Source of the DNA: Tepidanaerobacter acetatoxydans_A
Lineage (GTDB): Bacteria > Bacillota > Thermosediminibacteria > Thermosediminibacterales > Tepidanaerobacteraceae
Direction: 5' to 3'
NCBI GenBank assembly: GCA_022840405.1
Contig: JALHJR010000002.1
Span: 46,840-110,839 of the forward strand
DNA: 64,000 nucleotides
Positions 7,659-16,281 of the stretch are shown in pieces. The number at the start of each line of letters is the position of its first letter. Position 1 is the first letter of the stretch. The notes beneath the pieces are model-generated. The model was given only the letters and a program-made list of their open reading frames with translations, ran no database searches and had not been told where the DNA came from. The translations under genes were made by a program, and so were the position numbers.

Positions 7659-9048
7659 CGACTTCTACTCCTCCTTTTAAATTGTTATTTCGTGTTGCAG
7701 CCCATCCTATTTTATTTTCCTGTCTTGCACGAGCTATGGCTAGGGAGTCCTCCGGCACTTCTTTGGTAATGGTGGACCCTGCCGCTACATAAGAACCGGC
7801 TTTTATGGTAACTGGTGCTACCAGGTTTGAATTGCATCCGATAAAGGCATTGTCCTGCACCACGGTCTGATGTTTTTTGTATCCATCGTAGTTTACAAAA
7901 ATCACCCCGGCACCGATATTTATATGCTTTCCTAAAACTGCATCCCCTACATAGGAAAGATGCGGTATTTTAGTGCCTTCACCGACTTTTGAATTCTTAA
8001 GCTCTACAAAATCCCCCACTTTTACCTTCGATGAAAGTTTGCATCCCGGACGAAGATTGGAATAAGGACCAATCTTAACACCTTCTTCTAGAATACATTC
8101 ATCGATTTGGCTCATGCTTATCTCGCAGCAGTCCCCGATAACAGTATCTTTTATGCGGCTGGGACCTATGATAGTACAGCCTTCTCCTATCCTGGTCTTG
8201 CCTTCTAATATAACTCCAGGATAAATAGTAGTATCTCTCCCGATTTTGACTTCGCAATCCACCATGCATGTACCTGGGTTGATAAAAGTTACGCCTTCAT
8301 CCATCCAGCCATCAATGATTTTTTTCTGCATGATACTCTGTACTTCGGCTAATTGGCGGCGGTTATTAATTCCATGGAGCTCCTCAGGATTTTCAAGCTC
8401 AAAAGCAACTACTTTTTTGCCTTCTTGATTTAAAATTTTTACGACATCAGTAAGGTAGTATTCGCCTTGGCGATTATTATTTCCCACCTTTGAAAGAGCG
8501 GAAAATATCAATGATGTATCAAAACAGTAGAAACCAGCATTTATCTCATTGATTGCCATTTCCTGTCTATTGGCATCTTTATGCTCTCGAATATCAAGAA
8601 CTCTGCTGCCTTCCCTTATTATCCTGCCATAGCCTGTGGGGTCGGCAACTTTCGCTGTCATCACCGTGGCATTAGCGTTTTGTTCTCGATGAAAGCATGC
8701 CATTTTTCCTATGCTTTCCGCTGTAACCATAGGCATATCTCCGTATAAAACGACAAAATGTGTGCTGCCTTTAACAGCACTTTGCGCTTGCATCAATGCA
8801 TGACCGGTACCTTTTTGTTCTTTTTGAACTACAAACTCAACATCCTCATTTGCGTAGGTTTCCTTTATCTTCTCGGCATCCTTGCCGACTACTACGATTA
8901 TTTTGTTTGCTCCCGCACATCTGGCTGCATTTATCACATGTGTCAATATGGGCAGACCGCAGACTTTGTGCAGCACTTTAGGTAAATCGGATTTCATGCG
9001 GATTCCCTCACCTGCAGCGAGAATTACGGCCGTAAAATCCTCCATCAT
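7648..9048 (-). CDS. glmU: Bifunctional GlmU: GlcN-1-P acetyltransferase / GlcNAc-1-P uridylyltransferase
   Basis: Makes UDP-GlcNAc, the precursor of peptidoglycan. The 466-residue protein has the N-terminal pyrophosphorylase domain (LAAGEGIRMKSDLPKVLHKV, residues 10-29; GDMPM near 103) and a C-terminal left-handed beta-helix of hexapeptide repeats from about residue 255, including the acetyltransferase block LSYVGDA...GAGVIFVNYDG. A GGAGG site lies just before the ATG. It is upstream of prs in the same operon. Confidence 0.97.
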   Translation of the reverse strand: MMEDFTAVILAAGEGIRMKSDLPKVLHKVCGLPILTHVINAARCAGANKIIVVVGKDAEKIKETYANEDVEFVVQKEQKGTGHALMQAQSAVKGSTHFVVLYGDMPMVTAESIGKMACFHREQNANATVMTAKVADPTGYGRIIREGSRVLDIREHKDANRQEMAINEINAGFYCFDTSLIFSALSKVGNNNRQGEYYLTDVVKILNQEGKKVVAFELENPEELHGINNRRQLAEVQSIMQKKIIDGWMDEGVTFINPGTCMVDCEVKIGRDTTIYPGVILEGKTRIGEGCTIIGPSRIKDTVIGDCCEISMSQIDECILEEGVKIGPYSNLRPGCKLSSKVKVGDFVELKNSKVGEGTKIPHLSYVGDAVLGKHINIGAGVIFVNYDGYKKHQTVVQDNAFIGCNSNLVAPVTIKAGSYVAAGSTITKEVPEDSLAIARARQENKIGWAATRNNNLKGGVEVDGK

Positions 9049-9170
9049 AACCCTCCTAAGCTTTCTTGAAATCTACTTTTATAAATCGATTATGCGTTTA
9101 TATATATAATAACCTTTTTACAGCTTATTTCCAATGTAAATAGCGTTTGCTTTTAATTTTTAAGTATTTC

Positions 9171-9199
9171 GAAAAACTAGGGACATCCTGAGATGTCCC
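9171..9199 (-). terminator. Terminator of spoVG
   Basis: GGGACATC (9180-9187) and GATGTCCC (9192-9199) form a perfect eight-pair stem with a four-base loop. On the minus strand it is followed by TAGTTTTT. It lies five bases after the spoVG stop. Confidence 0.85.
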
Positions 9200-9203
9200 A
9201 AAT

Positions 9204-9461
9204 CTATTCTATTTCACTATGATAATGATTTAAAATAGTTTCCTGTATCTTTGCCCTTGCTTCGGCACTAATTGGATGTGCAACATCTTTGAATTTTCCA
9301 TCCGGAGTTCGCCTGCTGGGCATAGCAATAAACAGACCGGTCTGACCTTCTATTATACGGATATCATGCACCACAAACTCGTCATCGAAAGTAATGGATA
9401 CAACCGCCTTCATCTTTCCCCCTTCTGCAACTTTACGTATGCGGACATCGGTAATATTCAT
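9204..9461 (-). CDS. spoVG: SpoVG family RNA-binding regulator
   Basis: An 85-residue protein with the full SpoVG pattern: MNITDVRIRKV, FVVHDIRIIEG, GLFIAMPSRRTPDGKFKDVAHPI. SpoVG acts in sporulation (septation, cortex) and binds RNA/DNA in several Gram-positive bacteria. A GGGAGGT site precedes the ATG. It has its own terminator, so it forms a single-gene unit between purR and glmU, as in Bacillus without the ridA (yabJ) gene that usually sits between purR and spoVG. Confidence 0.96.
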   Translation of the reverse strand: MNITDVRIRKVAEGGKMKAVVSITFDDEFVVHDIRIIEGQTGLFIAMPSRRTPDGKFKDVAHPISAEARAKIQETILNHYHSEIE

Positions 9462-9520
9462 CGGTGCTACCTCCCGGGAAAATTTTAGTGTAACTCAGCA
9501 TCGCCTCTGGCAATACATAA

Positions 9521-9546
9521 ATTATACACTAAGTATTTTAATACTT
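9521..9546 (-). promoter_or_regulatory. spoVG promoter region with a 16-base inverted repeat
   Basis: On the minus strand TATAAT (9526-9521) lies about 60 bases before the spoVG start. Directly upstream of it AAGTATT-TT-AATACTT (9531-9546) is a perfect inverted repeat occupying the -15 to -31 region, where no good -35 hexamer is seen. A repressor or activator site is plausible. The sigma-H consensus used in Bacillus was not recognised. Confidence 0.45.
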
Positions 9547-9683
9547 TTGTGTTAAAATTTCTATAAAAAAGTCAAAAATCCTCCCAATATCTTCATAAGA
9601 TTAAAATAAAATTATATTAACTCCTCTAAATACCTTAGCCCGCTGAAAAAGATGTAATTATTGGCTATATTGTAAAGTATATC

Positions 9684-10493
9684 TTATAATAATTTATCAT
9701 TTATATTAATACAAATCTTTCCCTCATTTGTATCTATTCTTTCTAGAATCAAAAGTGATGTAAAATCCCCTACAAGCTTCTCTTTCGGCACAGCAGTAGT
9801 AACTACCATAGCAGTACCTATTACTTCAGCTTTAAATTCCGCCGCAAGCTCCATCATCCCACGAGCTGTACCGCCGCCTTTCATAAAATCATCGACAATT
9901 AAAACCTTTGCATTTTCCGGCAGTGCTCGTTTAGCAAGGGACATATTATGAATTTTTTGACCGGACCCGGATACATAACTGATACTGACCGATGGCCCTT
10001 CTGTTACGCGACTATCTCTTCGAGCTGATACCATCGGAACATTTAAGGCTCTTGCCGTCATAAGGGCTATTGGTATGCCCTTGGTTTCTACCGTCAGCAC
10101 ATGGGTTGGGTTGCGGTCAATAAACAGTTGAGCAAAAATTTCTCCAATGATACGCGAATATACCGGCGAAAATACGGCATCGGTCATATAAAGATAACCT
10201 CCGGGAATTATTCGCTTTTCTTCCTGCAAGATTTTACAAAAATCTTGCAAAAAATTCTGTATGTCCTGCTTGGACCTTTGAGTGCGATAGCGGACCCCTC
10301 CTGATGCTCCGGGAATAGTAACAATTTCTCCTTCACCCGCATTTACAAAAGCGTTTTTAATAATATCCAAGTCTTCACTTATAGAGGACTTGGCTGCACC
10401 AAGTCGTTTTGCAAAGTAGTTGAGAGAAATAACCTTGTTTGGGTTTTCAGACAGCGTTTTTGAAATCAGAGCAATCCTATCACTGCGCCTCAT
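9684..10493 (-). CDS. purR: Purine operon repressor PurR
   Basis: A 269-residue PurR of the Gram-positive type: an N-terminal winged helix (about residues 1-75, MRRSDRIALISKTL...NYFAKRLGAAKSSISED) joined to a phosphoribosyltransferase-like domain that senses PRPP (VLIVDDFMKGGGTARG, near residue 200). It represses purine genes when PRPP is low. It begins eleven bases after the nucleotidyltransferase gene upstream and probably shares its transcript. Position and length agree with Bacillus. Confidence 0.95.
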   Translation of the reverse strand: MRRSDRIALISKTLSENPNKVISLNYFAKRLGAAKSSISEDLDIIKNAFVNAGEGEIVTIPGASGGVRYRTQRSKQDIQNFLQDFCKILQEEKRIIPGGYLYMTDAVFSPVYSRIIGEIFAQLFIDRNPTHVLTVETKGIPIALMTARALNVPMVSARRDSRVTEGPSVSISYVSGSGQKIHNMSLAKRALPENAKVLIVDDFMKGGGTARGMMELAAEFKAEVIGTAMVVTTAVPKEKLVGDFTSLLILERIDTNEGKICININDKLL

Positions 10494-10503
10494 ATAAATC
10501 CCC

Positions 10504-11241
10504 CTAGCTTAGTACTCTTTCAGCAAGTTCAAGATCACTTTCCTTATCTACATCGGTTCCAATCTCGGGATAATCGCTAATCACCGCTTGTGCCTTTATA
10601 CTAAACAAATCTGAAACACGCTTTTCCAACTGTCCAATGGTAAGTGTACCCATTAAAAACTTAAATACAGTACCTATTCCCAGTATCTGTGCAAGCTTCC
10701 ACGGCTTTTTTCTATAGACCATAAAGTTTTCGGCTTGTTTTATACATTTTTTTACTGTACTGACTTTTACAATCACTAAGTTGCCCCCAGTAAATGTGCC
10801 GTCTTTTATCTTCACATATGTACGCTTAACTTTCGGGTATTTTTTCTCATTTGCCTCTTTTCGAACTATTGGGTAATAAAATTCCGCATCAGATTTTAGC
10901 GATTTTTCTACAAAATCTCTGATAGCCTCAGGGGTTATCATGGGAATATCTGAGGTTGAGATTAAAACCAAATCATCGTCATGAAAAATCTCGACACCCT
11001 TTAAGATATTGTCAATCATCGAAGGCCCGCCGTTAACAATTATATCCACATGATTCTCAAGGGGCAAAAGCTCTTCCTTAGGCCCCACAACTGCAATAGT
11101 ATCAATAAACTCCAACGCTTTCATGGCATCGATTATGTACTTTATCATTTCCTTGCCGCATATTTTGATAAGTGCTTTGTTGCAACAGGAATTGCTTAAA
11201 TTGCAATCTTCTTGTGAACCGGCCAAAATAAGGGCCTTCAT
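10504..11241 (-). CDS. MobA-like nucleotidyltransferase family protein
   Basis: A 245-residue protein with an N-terminal GT-A-type nucleotidyltransferase fold: MKALILAGSQED in place of the canonical LAGG signature, KALIKICGKEMIKYIIDAM as the sugar/cofactor-binding turn, and STSDIPMIT as the metal-binding acidic motif. The C-terminal third is less conserved. Substrate unknown. It overlaps the end of the GntR gene by four bases (ATGA) and is followed directly by purR, a clostridial arrangement. The Cys-rich stretch NLSNSCCNK near residue 17 is odd. Confidence 0.75.
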   Translation of the reverse strand: MKALILAGSQEDCNLSNSCCNKALIKICGKEMIKYIIDAMKALEFIDTIAVVGPKEELLPLENHVDIIVNGGPSMIDNILKGVEIFHDDDLVLISTSDIPMITPEAIRDFVEKSLKSDAEFYYPIVRKEANEKKYPKVKRTYVKIKDGTFTGGNLVIVKVSTVKKCIKQAENFMVYRKKPWKLAQILGIGTVFKFLMGTLTIGQLEKRVSDLFSIKAQAVISDYPEIGTDVDKESDLELAERVLS

Positions 11242-11936
11242 AATGGTTCCTCCTCAAAATCCATTTGCTTTCTAAGTATATTCATCACATTGTATTCTAC
11301 TTTATAAATATGCTCTTTGGCAAGTTTTTCTGCATTTTCAATATCCCCTTGTTTTATAGCATCCAAGATTTCTTTATGCTCTGATAAAACGCTCTTTAGC
11401 CGCACAGGATTGCTGAAAGATTGAACGCGAAATCTGTCTATCTGTTCTTTTAGGTTATTTATCATTTGGGCAAGCCTACTATTTCTGGAAGCACTGAATA
11501 ATATTTGATGAAATTCACCATCTTTTTTAATTACTTTATCTATATCGCCCTTTGCTACGGCTTCAGAGATTTCTTTTAATATATTATCAAGGGCTTCGAC
11601 CTCTTCATCTGTAATGCGGTCGGCTGCCAAAGCCGCAGCTAAGCCTTCCAGACTGCTGCGGATTTCAAAGACCTCAGCAACATCTTTTAAGGTAAGTCCT
11701 GCCACGTAGGCACCTTTGCGGGGAACCATAACTACAAGACCTTCAAGTTCTAGCTTTCTTATGGCTTCACGTACTGGAGTTCTGGAAACTCCCATTTCTT
11801 CGGCCAGTTGAACCTCCATTAGCCTTTCACCCGGTTTTAACTTACCGCTTAAAATCGCCTCTCTCATTGCTGCGAAAACCAAATCCCTAAGGGGTTTATA
11901 GTTGTCCAATTTTATCGTAGAAAATCTATTGCTCAA
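11238..11936 (-). CDS. GntR-family transcriptional regulator, FadR subfamily
   Basis: A 232-residue regulator. Residues 10-75 form the GntR winged helix (AILSGKLKPGERLMEVQLAEEMGVSRTPVREAIRKLELEGL). The rest is an FCD domain, an all-helical ligand-binding fold with metal-coordinating His residues (for example GEFHQILF and LSEHKEIL). It lies between ispE and the nucleotidyltransferase with a four-base overlap on the latter. Ligand unknown; an operon-internal regulator of this type may control local genes. Confidence 0.9.
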   Translation of the reverse strand: MSNRFSTIKLDNYKPLRDLVFAAMREAILSGKLKPGERLMEVQLAEEMGVSRTPVREAIRKLELEGLVVMVPRKGAYVAGLTLKDVAEVFEIRSSLEGLAAALAADRITDEEVEALDNILKEISEAVAKGDIDKVIKKDGEFHQILFSASRNSRLAQMINNLKEQIDRFRVQSFSNPVRLKSVLSEHKEILDAIKQGDIENAEKLAKEHIYKVEYNVMNILRKQMDFEEEPL

Positions 11937-11948
11937 AATGCACCCTCC

Positions 11949-12806
11949 TCATTCCGTTTTGGTCACAAAAATCCAGTTATCTGTACCTGCAAAATCATCA
12001 GCCGCTCTTTTGGCATCCCGAATATTTTCAAAAACGCCGAAAACACTAGGACCGCTGCCCGACATAATACTGCCCAATGCTCCTTTTTCTAGCATGCGTT
12101 TTTTTATATCGCCAAGCTCGGGATAAAGCCTTATCGTAACTTCTTCCAGGACATTGCAAAGGCCTGAAGCTATTTTACCGATATCCTGATGCTCTATATA
12201 ATCTATCATAGCTTTTGTATCTGGTCGGATTTTTATGTTTTTTACATCCAGTCTATTGTATACCTCTTTTGTAGAAATGCAATATGGTGGTTTTACAAGA
12301 AGTATGCTAAGGCCCGATAGGGATTTTAAAGGAGTTAGTTGTTCCCCTATGCCGCGTGCAAAAGCGGTTTTGCCCAAAATACAAAAAGGTACATCTGCAC
12401 CAATCCTTTTTCCCAAAGTCATTAACTCGGCCTTAGGTATTTTTAACTCAAAAAGCTCATTCATGCCTATAATAACCGCTGCCGCATCTGAGCTGCCTCC
12501 TGCTAGGCCTGCCGCTAATGGAATGTTTTTGTGTATATCGATTGACACCCCGGCATCAAGCTCATATTCTTTCATCATGAGCTCGGCAGCTTGGTAAGCC
12601 AGATTGCTTTCATCTTGAGGCAGTTTTTTGCAGTTTGTGTTTAAAACTATATCACGCCGTGAAAGTAATTCTATCGAGATTATATCCTTTAATGCAATTG
12701 TCTGCATAATCATTTCAACTTCATGGTAGCCGTCAAGTCTTTTAAAAAGCACATCAAGGGTCAAGTTTATCTTGCCCCTTGCATCTATATCCAATTTCTT
12801 CAACAA
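11949..12806 (-). CDS. ispE: 4-diphosphocytidyl-2-C-methyl-D-erythritol kinase
   Basis: Phosphorylates CDP-ME in the MEP isoprenoid pathway. The GHMP-kinase ATP loop PLAAGLAGGSSDAAAV and the C-terminal MSGSGPSVFGVF motif are intact. The chosen start is TTG at 12806, five bases after GAGAGGGG, giving 285 residues beginning LLKKLDIDARGKINL. A TTG at 12821 would extend the frame but lies before that ribosome binding site. The stop is 12 bases before the GntR gene, so the genes are probably cotranscribed. Confidence 0.94.
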   Translation of the reverse strand: MLKKLDIDARGKINLTLDVLFKRLDGYHEVEMIMQTIALKDIISIELLSRRDIVLNTNCKKLPQDESNLAYQAAELMMKEYELDAGVSIDIHKNIPLAAGLAGGSSDAAAVIIGMNELFELKIPKAELMTLGKRIGADVPFCILGKTAFARGIGEQLTPLKSLSGLSILLVKPPYCISTKEVYNRLDVKNIKIRPDTKAMIDYIEHQDIGKIASGLCNVLEEVTIRLYPELGDIKKRMLEKGALGSIMSGSGPSVFGVFENIRDAKRAADDFAGTDNWIFVTKTE

Positions 12807-12945
12807 CTTTTCCCCTCTCAACGCAAAGTAATAATAACATCCATATTTATATATTTCACAAAAAACCTTAAAATCCTGCTAATTTAAAAAACTAAAGTGT
12901 TGTTGTGATTAAAAAATATTTTTCAGTTTTTCTATAAGTGTACAT

Positions 12946-12993
12946 AATAAGGGAGCATGGAAAACTACTTAAAAATAGTTTTAATATGCTCCC
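12946..12993 (-). terminator. Hairpin terminator after the SPOCS/LysM gene
   Basis: GGGAGCAT (12951-12958) pairs with ATGCTCCC (12986-12993), with a second pairing AAAACTA/TAGTTTT inside. The T tract on the minus strand is weak (TTATTATGT). It lies 25 bases after the stop of the SPOCS protein. Confidence 0.6.
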
Positions 12994-13017
12994 GGAAATT
13001 ATATTTTTCAAACATTT

Positions 13018-14652
13018 TTATACTCTCGGTATGATCAACTGTTGGCCGGGCATGATCGCATCGGGATTTGCAATGTTATTTGCGGAAACTATGGACTCTA
13101 TGGTAACATTGTATCTCTTGGCTATTAGCCAAAGGGTATCTCCTTTCTGAACAATGTATATGGTCATGGAAGGCTTTTCTTTCTCTTTTTCTTCTTTTTC
13201 TTCTTTTTCTTCCTTCTCCTCTTCCTCCGGTTCTATTACATTTACAACTATATCAATTTGAATCATTTCGGTTACCTTTGCAAAAAGGCCTAGAACCGCC
13301 CTGACTTCAAACCGCCGAGGTTCATTGGGTATTGTGGATGAGGAGCAGTGCTCTACCAATACGTCAAAGTCAAGCATCATATCTTCTTCAGCACCGGGAA
13401 TCTCAACAAAAGTAGTAAAATCAACCTCATGTTCCATAAAGTGCAGCGGCTGCTGTGGTGCACCCTCTGGAACATCTGCTACGTAAAGGGTCTCCAGTGT
13501 AATTACTCCCTCTACAACCACTTTGCCGTCCAGTATCCGAGCTTCGGTAACCTTGGCCTTACAATTTGTTCTGTAAATCTGCTCAATATCAGGTTTTTCC
13601 TCAGGCACACTGAGCACATCTTTTATGACAATCTCGTTTTCATCTTCTCCAATAACTTGATCCAGTTTTAAACGGGTTTTTTCTACCTCAAGTTTCTCAG
13701 ATGGGCTGAAAACATCAACAACAATCTGCATAATCCTGGTTTCGAAAACTTTTGCCCTTATTTTTAAAATTGCTTCTATTGTTATACTTCTTTCATCTTT
13801 TCTGCGCCCTTTGATATGTTCCACTTCTACTCTTACAAACTTTGCCATGTCTTCTTGTGCACCTGGTATTTCTACAAATTGAGTAAACGGTATCTCAACC
13901 TCCATAAAATGCACCGGCTGCAGAGGTTGCCCCTGTGAGGCTATTGCAACATATAAAATTCCGACTTCCAAAACACCTTCAATAATAATCTTGTTTTTAA
14001 TAATTTTAGTAGATGTTTCTCGGGCTTTGGCCTCAATCTGGAGTACCTGCTCAATATCAGGCTTTTCTTCCGGTACTCCCACATCACTTTTGACAATATT
14101 CTGAGCTCGTGCTTCTCCTATGACATCCTCAATGCGCAAGGTCTTTTTAAGTACCTGTAAATCTTCCGGCCCATAAGCATCGGTAACTATTTCAATTTCT
14201 ACCCGTCTGGTCACTTTTACCAAGAACATAACAATAATCCTTACTTTGATTTCTCTAGGCCGATTTGGATCGAAGCTGTGCTGGATATGTTCGATTTTTG
14301 CTCTGACACGTACATCCATATTCTTTGTAACTCCGGGAATCTTTACAAAAAAGCTGAAATCAACTTGCCCTTCTACAAAATGAACCGGTTGCTTCGGCTG
14401 CCCTTCAGGCACAATAGCTACATACATTGCATTTACATCGATATTTCCTTCAACTATGACTTTGCCTATCTTAGAATCAAGAATCTCGGTATCTAATTTT
14501 TCGGTATCCAGGGTAGCATCCACCGATATTACTCGTTCTATGTCCGGTTTTCCATCTGGCAATATTATTGTACCTTCTACAATAGTTTGAGTCCTGTCTT
14601 CGCCTACTACCTGGTCAACCCTGACCCGTTCCTTAGTCAATACTACACCCAT
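13018..14652 (-). CDS. SipL-like spore coat protein: three SPOCS (DUF3794) domains and a C-terminal LysM
   Basis: A 544-residue protein with three homologous units of about 160 residues (starting near residues 10, 172 and 335). Each opens with a V/L-DQVIGE-like motif and repeats the blocks KPDIEQV, VEG...LYVA, QPLHFME and FVEIPGA. These are SPOCS/DUF3794 domains of clostridial spore coat morphogenetic proteins. A linker of almost only Glu and Lys follows (about 473-492), then a LysM domain (IYIVQKGDTLWLIAKRYN, about 497-543) that binds peptidoglycan. The layout matches SipL, which recruits SpoIVA in Clostridioides. Start has a good AGGAGG site. Its position beside ispE and veg fits a spore role. 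Confidence 0.85.
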   Translation of the reverse strand: MGVVLTKERVRVDQVVGEDRTQTIVEGTIILPDGKPDIERVISVDATLDTEKLDTEILDSKIGKVIVEGNIDVNAMYVAIVPEGQPKQPVHFVEGQVDFSFFVKIPGVTKNMDVRVRAKIEHIQHSFDPNRPREIKVRIIVMFLVKVTRRVEIEIVTDAYGPEDLQVLKKTLRIEDVIGEARAQNIVKSDVGVPEEKPDIEQVLQIEAKARETSTKIIKNKIIIEGVLEVGILYVAIASQGQPLQPVHFMEVEIPFTQFVEIPGAQEDMAKFVRVEVEHIKGRRKDERSITIEAILKIRAKVFETRIMQIVVDVFSPSEKLEVEKTRLKLDQVIGEDENEIVIKDVLSVPEEKPDIEQIYRTNCKAKVTEARILDGKVVVEGVITLETLYVADVPEGAPQQPLHFMEHEVDFTTFVEIPGAEEDMMLDFDVLVEHCSSSTIPNEPRRFEVRAVLGLFAKVTEMIQIDIVVNVIEPEEEEKEEKEEKEEKEKEKPSMTIYIVQKGDTLWLIAKRYNVTIESIVSANNIANPDAIMPGQQLIIPRV

Positions 14653-14772
14653 TTAAATCCTCCTTTCTCTAATAATGCACACCCTTACTCATATAATATA
14701 TGTTGAGCTTGCCAAATATGTTACAGATTAAAAAAATACTCTCTTTAGCAAAGACTTGCTTTATTTTTGCTT

Positions 14773-14970
14773 TTACATGGCATCATCAGGTTTATTTTCT
14801 TCCTTTAGGTTTACTTTTTCATCGGCCTCTTTTTTTTGCAGCAGCTTAAACTTTTTGCTTTCCTCCAAGTCCCCTGGTTTATTAAAATAATCTATGAAAA
14901 GCTTTCTTGAAAACAAATAAAATACTACCAAAACGATGCCGATAAAAATAATAAATATAAGGATATCCAT
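14773..14970 (-). CDS. Small single-span membrane protein
   Basis: A 65-residue protein. Residues 2-21 are strongly hydrophobic (DILIFIIFIGIVLVVFYLF) and the remainder is highly charged, Lys- and Glu-rich, so it is a membrane-anchored cytosolic tail. A GGAAG-type site lies before the ATG. No family recognised. It sits between the CAP-protein terminator and the SPOCS gene. Confidence 0.5.
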   Translation of the reverse strand: MDILIFIIFIGIVLVVFYLFSRKLFIDYFNKPGDLEESKKFKLLQKKEADEKVNLKEENKPDDAM

Positions 14971-15121
14971 CTGCTTCTCTTCCTTTCCAATCGACTTTTT
15001 AAAACATAATAATCAAGTGATACGTGTTCAATAATATAATATGAACTGATATTGAAAAGGTGAGTAAAAAAATACGATTATAAATATTTTTAATCAGCGT
15101 AAAGTCTTGAAGTATCTTGAT

Positions 15122-15175
15122 TTATCCACATTATCAACAAGTTATCCACATAAAATCCACAATACATGTGGGTAA
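15122..15175. promoter_or_regulatory. DnaA-box cluster 1
   Basis: Two perfect DnaA boxes TTATCCACA (15122-15130 and 15142-15150) with three near matches: TTATCAACA (15131-15139), AAATCCACA (15153-15161) and, on the other strand, TTACCCACA (15167-15175). Five sites occur in 54 bases of non-coding DNA upstream of the CAP-gene terminator. Confidence 0.6.
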
Positions 15176-15188
15176 ATCACAGCAGTAA

Positions 15189-15245
15189 ATAAAAAAGGAG
15201 CTGCTGCACAGCAAAATAAATCAATTTGCGGTGCAGCAGCTCCTT
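15189..15245 (-). terminator. Terminator of the CAP-domain gene
   Basis: AAGGAGCTGCTGCAC (15195-15209) pairs perfectly with GTGCAGCAGCTCCTT (15231-15245). On the minus strand it is followed by TTTTTTATTT. One of the strongest terminators in the window. Confidence 0.88.
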
Positions 15246-15289
15246 CTTGTATATTTTAAATTTAACTGACAAATATAATCAGCAGGTCT

Positions 15290-16006
15290 TTATTTAATTC
15301 CGATGAAGGTCTGCGTATACATCTTGCCATATACTCCTCCGTCGGCTATTCCAATACCGATGTGAGTAAAGTTAGGATTTAATATATTCGCACGGTGGCC
15401 TGAGCTGTTCATCAAACTTGTATGAGCCTGCTGTACTGTCGGTGCGCCTGCCAGGTTCTCACCTGCATATCTGTAGCTAATGCCATTGTTCTTTAAGGCA
15501 TCAAAGGGAGTGCCGTATGTAGGAGAGGTATGTGCAAAATAATTTTTTTCTATCATGTCTTTACTTTTTTTGCGAGAAATCTCTACAAGCCTCATATCAT
15601 TTTCAAGAGGCGCAAGACCTACTTTTTCCCTTTCTGCATTTACCAATTCCAGCATCTTGTTTTCATCAGCAGTAAGTCCTTCTATCTTTGATTCGTTTGT
15701 AGTTTGCTTCGGCGGTTCACTAGGTTTTACCGGTAAGGTTTCTGTCGGTTCTGCCGTATCAGGGAGCATGTTTTCTTGCGAAGTCATTACCCACTTTCCG
15801 TCCTTATATGTATAAACAAATTTGAAAGTCTTGGCCGAATCTGAAGTGATAGAGTTTAAATCGATTGGAACCTTAAAACTTTGCGTCTGACCATTGATTG
15901 TAACTTTAACATTATACAACGTAGCGGCACCGGCAACCCCCGGCATAACCAGCGCAAGTGCAAGCAGAAGAATGACTGCTGCTTTTTTGTGAACATATTG
16001 CATCAT
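15290..16006 (-). CDS. Secreted CAP-domain (SCP/PR-1) protein, YkwD-like
   Basis: A 238-residue secreted protein. A signal peptide (AVILLLALALVMPGVAGA) is followed by a segment of about 70 residues, a Pro/Glu/Thr-rich linker (about 85-105), and a C-terminal CAP domain. The CAP signatures are LVNAEREKVGLAPL, SKDMIEKNYFAH, AGENLAG and SSGHRANILNPNFTHIGIG. The bacterial family includes YkwD and spore-associated SafA-interacting proteins, but exact function is unknown. A terminator follows. A GGAGG site precedes two adjacent ATGs; either may be the start. Confidence 0.9.
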   Translation of the reverse strand: MMQYVHKKAAVILLLALALVMPGVAGAATLYNVKVTINGQTQSFKVPIDLNSITSDSAKTFKFVYTYKDGKWVMTSQENMLPDTAEPTETLPVKPSEPPKQTTNESKIEGLTADENKMLELVNAEREKVGLAPLENDMRLVEISRKKSKDMIEKNYFAHTSPTYGTPFDALKNNGISYRYAGENLAGAPTVQQAHTSLMNSSGHRANILNPNFTHIGIGIADGGVYGKMYTQTFIGIK

Positions 16007-16281
16007 ATATTGCCTCCTTTGAAAGGTATTGCACAGGATCTAAGAATTTATCCAAAAATTCCATCCTATGGTATCACTATTATATATTTTATTCGTTGTA
16101 TTCGACAAACAGCGAATACCTTAATTATAGCAGCAGTCATCTTTTCAGGTGTAACAAATACTGCATAATTTAGATTTCGTTAAAATTATTCAATTAAATG
16201 CCATGGTGGTTAATTTATCCATGTTTATCTCATCTTTTTGCCATTTTACACATCTTTTGGATAACATCATATCTATATACC

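Noticed and set aside
13168..13235. Long CT-rich low-complexity tract
   Set aside because: It is only the Glu/Lys linker of the SPOCS/LysM protein read on the other strand.
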